Shown here: one piece after another, positions 58,306 through 64,000 of the stretch
Position numbering within the stretch: the first letter of the stretch is position 1
Layout of the letters: each line of letters opens with the position of its first letter
From: Phlebiopsis flavidoalba
Taxonomy: Eukaryota > Basidiomycota > Agaricomycetes > Polyporales > Phanerochaetaceae
Assembly (NCBI GenBank): GCA_035772785.1
Contig: JAOCPU010000017.1
Span: 186,001-250,000, forward strand
Reading direction: 5' to 3'
DNA: 64,000 nucleotides
Position numbers and translations under genes: made by a program
The notes under the pieces: model-generated
Seen by the model: the letters and a program-made list of their open reading frames with translations, nothing else
Databases searched by the model: none
What the model was told of the DNA's origin: nothing

Positions 58306-59283
58306 TCAGGTAGTGGGATCAACCGGAAGGCAAGGACGTTCTAGCTGTACACGGTTTCCACATCTCAATACACCTCGTGTAGAAGTTAGCCCGGCTAACA
58401 CAGCCATGCCAACTGTGCCTACCCATTCATGAGAGCACTTCGCTACTGCTGAGATAGGGTCGAATTGCTTATAGAACACCAGGCGTCCACGAACTCTTCT
58501 CCGGAGCCATCGGCGGTCCTGAGTCTCCCGGCACGAGGTATGCGGCCAGCCTTCGTGAACCCAAGTTTTTCTCCCAAAGCCTATATGGTAGAGTTGAGGC
58601 ACGGAAAAAGGTATGATACGACTCAAAACTCACTTCACACTTGCGAGATTGTTCACATAGACAAGTTTGAAGACACTGGCCTCATAGCCCAGCCTCGGGG
58701 CCGTAGTGCAGATACGAACGTGCCAGCACAGCGCCGAAACCCTTCGCTCGCTGCACCCGCAGGGATTAGGAACCCAGCATTGCATATCTGAATAGCGGAG
58801 CAGCAGTCAGTCCACGCCCACGAGGATCTTGGATGGGAACACACATGTGACGACCCCGGCCAGGGTAGTTCGGCTTCACGTAGTATACGCCCGCCACGCA
58901 CGCCTCCCAGGCTCTTGCCATTCCTCGCTTCCTCAATTCCAAGCCCAACAGCTCCGCCGTCCCCAGCGGGCATCTCCCCCTCGCCACTGACACCGACGAT
59001 GACATCGGCGGCAAAACCAGTAGCCTTCGAACGCCGCCTGCGTGTACGTCCTCGCCCTGGAGGATCTCTTGCGGATACGTTAACCCACGCTCCAGCTCCT
59101 CCGCGAAGCACTGGTGCAGATAGGAGACCAGCCCGGGCAGTTTGCTCGCGGTCGACAGCGTGATGTGATGCAACGAGAGATACTGGGGCGATTCGGGTCC
59201 CCGAGACTTGCAGGACCAGACGGTCGAAGCCAGGGGGGGCCGTTAGGCGTGTCCGGGTTGTAATCGCTCCGTGATGCGGACAT
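58306..59283 (-). CDS. GNAT N-acetyltransferase, fungal Mpr1-like
   Basis: GNAT enzymes move an acetyl group from acetyl-CoA to an amine; yeast Mpr1 acetylates toxic proline analogues. The start at 59283 opens MSASRSDYNPDTPNGPP, and with one base fewer in a C run (59233-59239) continues GFDRLVLQVSG and LHHITLSTASKLPGLVSYLH, QCFAEELERGLTYPQE, FAADVIVGVSGEGEMPAGDG, WEACVAGVYYVKPNYPGRSS, ICNAGFLIP (the YxKPNYPGRSxHxCNxGF block of this subgroup), a badly frame-broken acetyl-CoA binding part, then LGFTKAGRIPRAGRLRTADG and FVDAWVFYKQFD near the end. Motif order is that of Mpr1-like acetyltransferases. The length (about 240-260 residues) fits. The exact stop is unclear between about 58306 and 58450. 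Substrate is inferred only from family resemblance. Confidence 0.7.
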
Positions 59284-59744
59284 GATACTCCAAGGGGGTA
59301 CAAGCGAATACGAAGAGGTGCAAGGGTGAGCTTGTACTGTTCTTCGCGGCTCTCGTTTTCCGTATATATTGCTGCTTCTCTGAGTCATGCGTTTTCGCCA
59401 CGATAGTCTTACTATGACATTCCCTGACGTTCCATGGTCTTGTAAATCTGCCTGTGTTAGATACACGGTCAATGCGGTGTCAAAGGAGTTGTGTGGTGTT
59501 CTAGGAAACGGTCTCATCATATGAAGGAAGGAAACAAATGAGGGAAGAAGCGCCGGCCCATCTAAGCCGACAAGGCAAAGCGTCAAAGCCCTGCCTCTTT
59601 CTTGAAGTCACACCGAGTGCCGTATTAAGAAGACAAGTGGATTTGCGCATGTGCCATAATAGACATAAATGTATACATGATGATGGAACATGAGTTGCAT
59701 AGGCCCCCAATGGATCAATTTTGCCGCAGCTCTCCCACAACCGC
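59284..59744. other. intergenic, no gene seen
   Basis: Lies between the GNAT start and the 3' end of the coiled-coil gene, both minus strand. No sustained frame of interest; presumed GNAT promoter. Confidence 0.4.
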
Positions 59745-61346
59745 CTACTGCCCAATCGCGGACTGCAGAATGACTTGTGGCTTCTGCAGAAACGTGACCC
59801 CCACTGGGTATTCGCGTTGCCGTCCCGCTTGCGGCGAAGCACCGCAGGCCGAGGCCGGCTTGTGCACAGGACGTTCTTCGCGTTCGCAGCGGCGGACTTG
59901 GCGGACTCGGAGAACGCGTCCTCCATGTTCGACGCGTCGAAGATGTCGCCCGGGTGGATGAGCACGGTCTCGTAGTCGCACGAGATGACGTCCTCGTTGA
60001 TCGCGGTGCGCAGCTTGATGGCGGCGTCGACGATGGCGCGGAGGCTGTCGCGCGTGCGCGAGATGAGGGTCTCGGTCTGTGTCGAGGATGAGCCCGCGAC
60101 GACGAAGAGGTTGCGGACGTCGTTGATGAACATCTTGGTGAGCTCGTCTGCAAGGTTGGGCATTGCCTTGCTTCGCGTACTTGTGTGTCAGGGCTCGCCA
60201 GCGGCCCCGAACGATTTGGTTTTCTGCGCAATCCGAGGTTAGCGAGAGCATGAGCAAGAGAGGGATACATGATCCTTGCCTGAGTTCATGACGAACTTGT
60301 AGGTCTCGTCCAAAATCTGGTCGTGCTCATGCATGAAGCTGTAGGACGACGATATCCATGACGAGAGAAGGCAGCAGCCAGGGCCTGCATGGCCGCTTGG
60401 AGAGAAGCACGGGGTTGCCGCGGTACTGCATCGAGAGCAAGCGGGCAGGCAGAGCCGACCCATCCTCGATCGAGCTCGCGGCCTCCATGGCGAGTTTACC
60501 GTTGGCGCGCGTTATTGCGGGTCGAGTTTGAAGAGATCTCTGGCGGACTTGGCCGTCTTCGCGATCTCCTCGTTCTAAGGCTCTTCAAGAGCCGAACCAC
60601 GTCGTCGTCGCCAAGGCTGTCCGAGCCGACGACGAGCTTGAGCTCCTTGAGCTCGACCTGCTTCGTCGCGAGCGTGACTTGCAGACCTGCTGCTCCCGCC
60701 GTGTCTCCTCGAGCTCGGTAGCGAGTGTCTGGAGGTCTCCCTGAACTTTCTGGACGTCCTCCTCGACCTTCTTCACACGGCCTCCTCGCGCTCGCGCGCC
60801 AACTTCTCCTCCGCCTCCTTCAACCGCCTCCTCCGCCTCGCGTTTCAGCCGCTCCTCTGTTCGCCCTCAACGCCTCCTCAGCCTCACGTTGTAACCGCTC
60901 CTCGGTCGCCCGAACGGTCCTCCTCGCGCTCACGTATGAGCTTCTCCTCTGCGTTCTTCAGCGCTTCCTCGGCCTCGAGCCGAACCCTCTCCTCCGTCGC
61001 CCTGACCGCCTCCTCACTCTCGCGCTTCATCTCGCTCTCCTGCTTCTTCCAGTTCTCCTCGGCCTCGACGCGCACCTGGCTGAGGTCGTCTACCAGACGC
61101 TGCATCTCGGCATGTAGGCGCCCCGCCTCCTCTTTCAGCTGGTCGCGCTCCGCGACCGTCTTGTCCGCGACCTGGCGCACACCGGTCGACCTCGCCCTTC
61201 CATGGCTCGACCGCGGCAACGGGTTCTGGCGGGGGCGTCGCAACCTCAGCCCGCTGAGGTGGCTGCTCGATCGCGTGCCGCACGGAGGGGACGAAGCTCA
61301 GGATACTCCTCATGAAGGAGGACTGCAGGAGGTTGCGGAATGCCAT
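59745..61346 (-). CDS. coiled-coil protein of unknown function
   Basis: Not recognised as a named family. The start at 61346 opens MAFRNLLQSSFMRSILSFVP, followed by a Pro-rich link and a long Glu/Arg/Lys-rich coiled coil (QVADKTVAERDQLKEEAGRL, HAEMQRLVDDLSQVRVEAEE, NWKKQESEMKRESEEAVRAT, EEALKNAEEKLIRE...), with heptad-like spacing and a second helix KVEEDVQKVQGDLQTLATEL near 60760. A C-terminal part has HDQILDETYKFVMNSGKD, ADELTKMFINDVRNLFVVAG, ISRTRDSLRAIVDAAIKLRT, CDYETVLIHPGDIF and ends FLQKPQVILQSAIGQ with a stop at 59745. The C-terminal module is mixed alpha/beta and looks globular. Two or more introns and several shifts occur. The repetitive GAG-rich coiled-coil DNA also gives Leu/Arg-rich shadow frames on the plus strand. 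Confidence 0.55.
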
Positions 61347-64000
61347 AACGTTAGAGTGTGTCGTTGTGTGGGGGTATGGGGGTGCGTTGCGCAGCAATGC
61401 AATCGTAGGGAGAGGAGAAGGGTAGGAATAGTAGTTGTGTGTACGGCCTGTACCGCGCAATGATATTTGTGCGTTAAGTACGCGTCCTCGTTGCGTCCTG
61501 CGAGCTTCATAACCTGTGCAAACATGAGTACGGAATCAGGATGCGAGGCCTGTTGTGCGCTGCGTTGAGAGCATAAATGCGATACATGAGGGAGGACGGG
61601 CACAAACGCGTTTGGAGTCCATGCCTCCAACACGTGTATTGTGAATAACCTGCGCTGCGCGTATGCCGCACGTAAACCATGTAGCACCCTCCAAGCGCGC
61701 ATAGCCTGTCCGGTCAATCTGTCAAAGAGGCAATCGCGAGGCAATCGTGCTGTGGAGGCTGGAACATAGTCGAACACTGAGGTTAGTTAGAAGACATAAG
61801 CTTGACTGAACTGAAGATCACGCTGTCCTACGAATGTTAAGGTGCGTGTATCTGAATGAAGCGGTCCCAATGTAAATCACATTTCGCATCATACACCGGT
61901 ATATTCCAGGAGGTATTCCTGCCGGGGGGCCCGGTGTAATACATCAAATGTAAAGGCTGAAACCTTCTCACCTCGAGTGATCTCGAACGCAGCAAACGTG
62001 GCCCCTGCCGCAGGGATACTGCAAGGTGCGTGTAAGTAGCTGATACCAGACGGGCTCCTTCCGAAGTTCCGTTCTCACCTTCGCAATACTGTTTACGAAG
62101 AACGTCAGTACCTAGGCTCTAGTAACAGATTGTATGACTCACAGGAAGGGCTCAATCCCTTGAATAAGCCCGCGCTAGACGCAGCTGTAAATTATCTAAG
62201 AGCGCGGTAGAGTATGAAGATACGTACAATCCTGATTCCGCAATAATAGCACGCATTTCCCCTCCGATGTACCTGAAGGGGTTGCCTACCGGGGTGTAGA
62301 GCGTTGCTGCACCCGCGATTTCACAACGTCTTTATAGCATTCAGCGGGATGGCGGACGTTCGTTTATTTCAATACTCACCCAGTGGGTAGCACGATAGCC
62401 AGTATGCGATCTGAGTTCAATTTCGTCGATGTGAGCTTCGATTTTGAACGCACGATCAATGAGGCAAGACGTACACCCACCCGTCGATCCACTCGCCAAT
62501 AGGTGCCCAAAACCGGCAGCTCTTTGCCGTACTTTCTTGGTGAACTGGAGTTTCGAGAACTCGAATGCTTCACGCTTCTTGGTTAGCAATGGCCACTACA
62601 CTCAGCTGGACGTTCCACGTATACCTGTGTAGAAGCTAAACTCACATTAGTACGCGCGCCCAACAAGTCATAAACAGCATATTCATGCATACGCCTGCAT
62701 ATGCTTGGAATTTCCTTTGTGGCCCCTCGGCAAAGGTGAACTGTTGTAGACTTCGATATGTACGGAGGACGTATATCGGTCAGGGTCCTGAGCGAAGCGT
62801 CCCCAATCTCCACAGCGCATAACTCCATGAATGGCCTGAAGAAAAACCCCACTCTTCATAACACTACTTTTTCCCTCACATACTCCCTAGATGATGACAA
62901 CGCAAAAACGTTTATCATTTTGCCCCTCCGTAGTTGGCACCTGCATCCTGACCTGAACCATTTCAAATGTAGAGATTACCTCACACGCCACCGGGCGTGG
63001 TAAGACGGTAGGGGAGAAACAAACCTGGACTCGCGAAATCACGCGTCGCCAGTCCCCGGCCACATGCCCGGCAGCTGCACAAGTCATCCTTGAGGGACAG
63101 TTGAGGCGAACATGGACAAAAAAACATGGGAGAAGTTATCGCTTGGAAACACCGTATGCGCAGAAGAGTAGCGAGTACAATCCAGCAATACCGACGAAGG
63201 ACTCGCCATGCCTGGGTCAAGATTCTAAACGGGACGTCAAACAGCTGCCTGATCGATTGATACAGGACCTTTGTACAGCGACAAAAGAAACCCTTCGATT
63301 GCACAGCACAATGTTTGCATTAAGATGTATCCATGGGTCCCGCTTCTGAGCGAAACCCAGCTATAGCGCATGTATATGCTAGATAAATGGGTCTGTAAGA
63401 CTGGGAGCTCACACAACAGTCCCTCTGGAAGGGGAAATATGGTGAGTCCTATCATACATCTGCTTCCAATATTGAGAGGCCATTGGTTCTCGCTCACGTG
63501 CGCAATCTGAGCAAGCGGTCCAGTGACTGATGTTCCAAAGGCGGCCCAACTGTGCATCCGAATGAGTTGAGCGTTCACGGTCTTGGAGCTTGACGATAGT
63601 GATACACGCACCGAAGTACCTGCGCGGCACCACGCAACGAATACCGCAATGGCTCGTTGAATGTAGGAGGTCCATGACTGTCAGAGGGGGAAGAAGAGCA
63701 GAGCATCTCGGGTGTGACGGTTCACTGGTTCTGAATCTCGCAAGATAAACGCAACTGGCGCGCGAGTCGGGAGAAGCCCACGCGAAGTGGCCACGTGAAA
63801 CAAAGCAGACAATGATGGCTAGCGCCCGACTGAGTTCTGCGTCTCCAAGGCTCGCGAGCTGCACGTTCCACATCTCCTTGCCATAGAAAAACGCTCGATC
63901 GCCAGCTCTAATTGTGCAGAACGGGCTCTGAGGGAGGGAGTATACCTATCGAAACTATGTGCTAGCAAAACAGGGACTAAAAGACTTGTCTACGCCCTGT
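61347..64000. other. no recognised gene
   Basis: No family identified. The longest minus-strand frames (61310-61777 and 63409-63873, about 155 codons each) are Cys/His/Ser/Arg-rich and have no supporting motif or codon pattern. Several short introns-like GTAAGT/AG pairs could be chance. If genes are present they are not readable by eye. Confidence 0.35.

Noticed and set aside
60389..61463. Leu/Arg-rich plus-strand frames
   Set aside because: Shadows of the Glu/Lys-rich coiled-coil gene on the minus strand.
1..64000. tRNA, rRNA or CRISPR features
   Set aside because: I looked for tRNA B-box sequence (GGTTCGANNCC type), rRNA-like blocks and regularly spaced repeats with unique spacers and found none; the gene content is eukaryotic.

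Overview
The window looks like nuclear DNA of a filamentous basidiomycete, probably an agaricomycete. The evidence is the density of short GT-AG introns (about 50-80 bp), the gene set (fungal phenylalanine ammonia-lyase, Nab2, Fcf1, a fungal amino-acid permease, a TauD-type dioxygenase) and the absence of bacterial operon features. I saw no tRNA, rRNA, CRISPR array, telomere repeat or recognisable transposon protein. All family assignments come from reading motifs by eye; no search was run.

Almost every recognisable gene is interrupted by one-base shifts in addition to its introns. Many of these lie in homopolymers, and conserved protein sequence resumes in another frame directly afterwards. 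Because this affects unrelated conserved genes alike while splice sites stay intact, the likeliest cause is uncorrected long-read sequencing error rather than decay. Spans given below are therefore gene extents, not uninterrupted reading frames.

Layout. 1-2500: nothing recognised. 2501-3557 (-): oligoribonuclease. 4002-10028 (+): large acidic, Ser/Pro-rich protein. 10153-11812 (-): MIF4G-like protein. 12483-14388 (-): DUF1917-like protein. 16370-17315 (-): FCF1. 17320-19400 (+): unrecognised coding potential. 20712-31070 (+): phenylalanine ammonia-lyase, an FAD amine/amino-acid oxidase and arginine-type carbamoyl-phosphate synthase large subunit, three nitrogen-metabolism genes in tandem. 33614-35287 (-) and 36209-37785 (+): two divergent SAP-domain proteins. 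38420-40830 (-): NAB2. 41304-44578 (+): mitochondrial-looking P-loop ATPase. 44579-53958: GC-rich, gene-poor stretch with short repeats and one small cyclin-like gene start at 50238. 53959-55404 (+): TauD dioxygenase. 55895-57753 (-): amino-acid transporter. 58306-59283 (-): GNAT acetyltransferase. 59745-61346 (-): coiled-coil protein. 61347-64000: nothing recognised.

Functionally the window mixes RNA biology (oligoribonuclease, Fcf1, Nab2, MIF4G-like) with amino-acid and nitrogen metabolism (PAL, FAD oxidase, CPA2, TauD, permease, GNAT). I found no clear new system. The best leads are the divergent SAP pair, the SAP gene with a roughly 10-11 bp internal repeat, the ATG-only first exon of FCF1, and the gene-poor GC-rich island.
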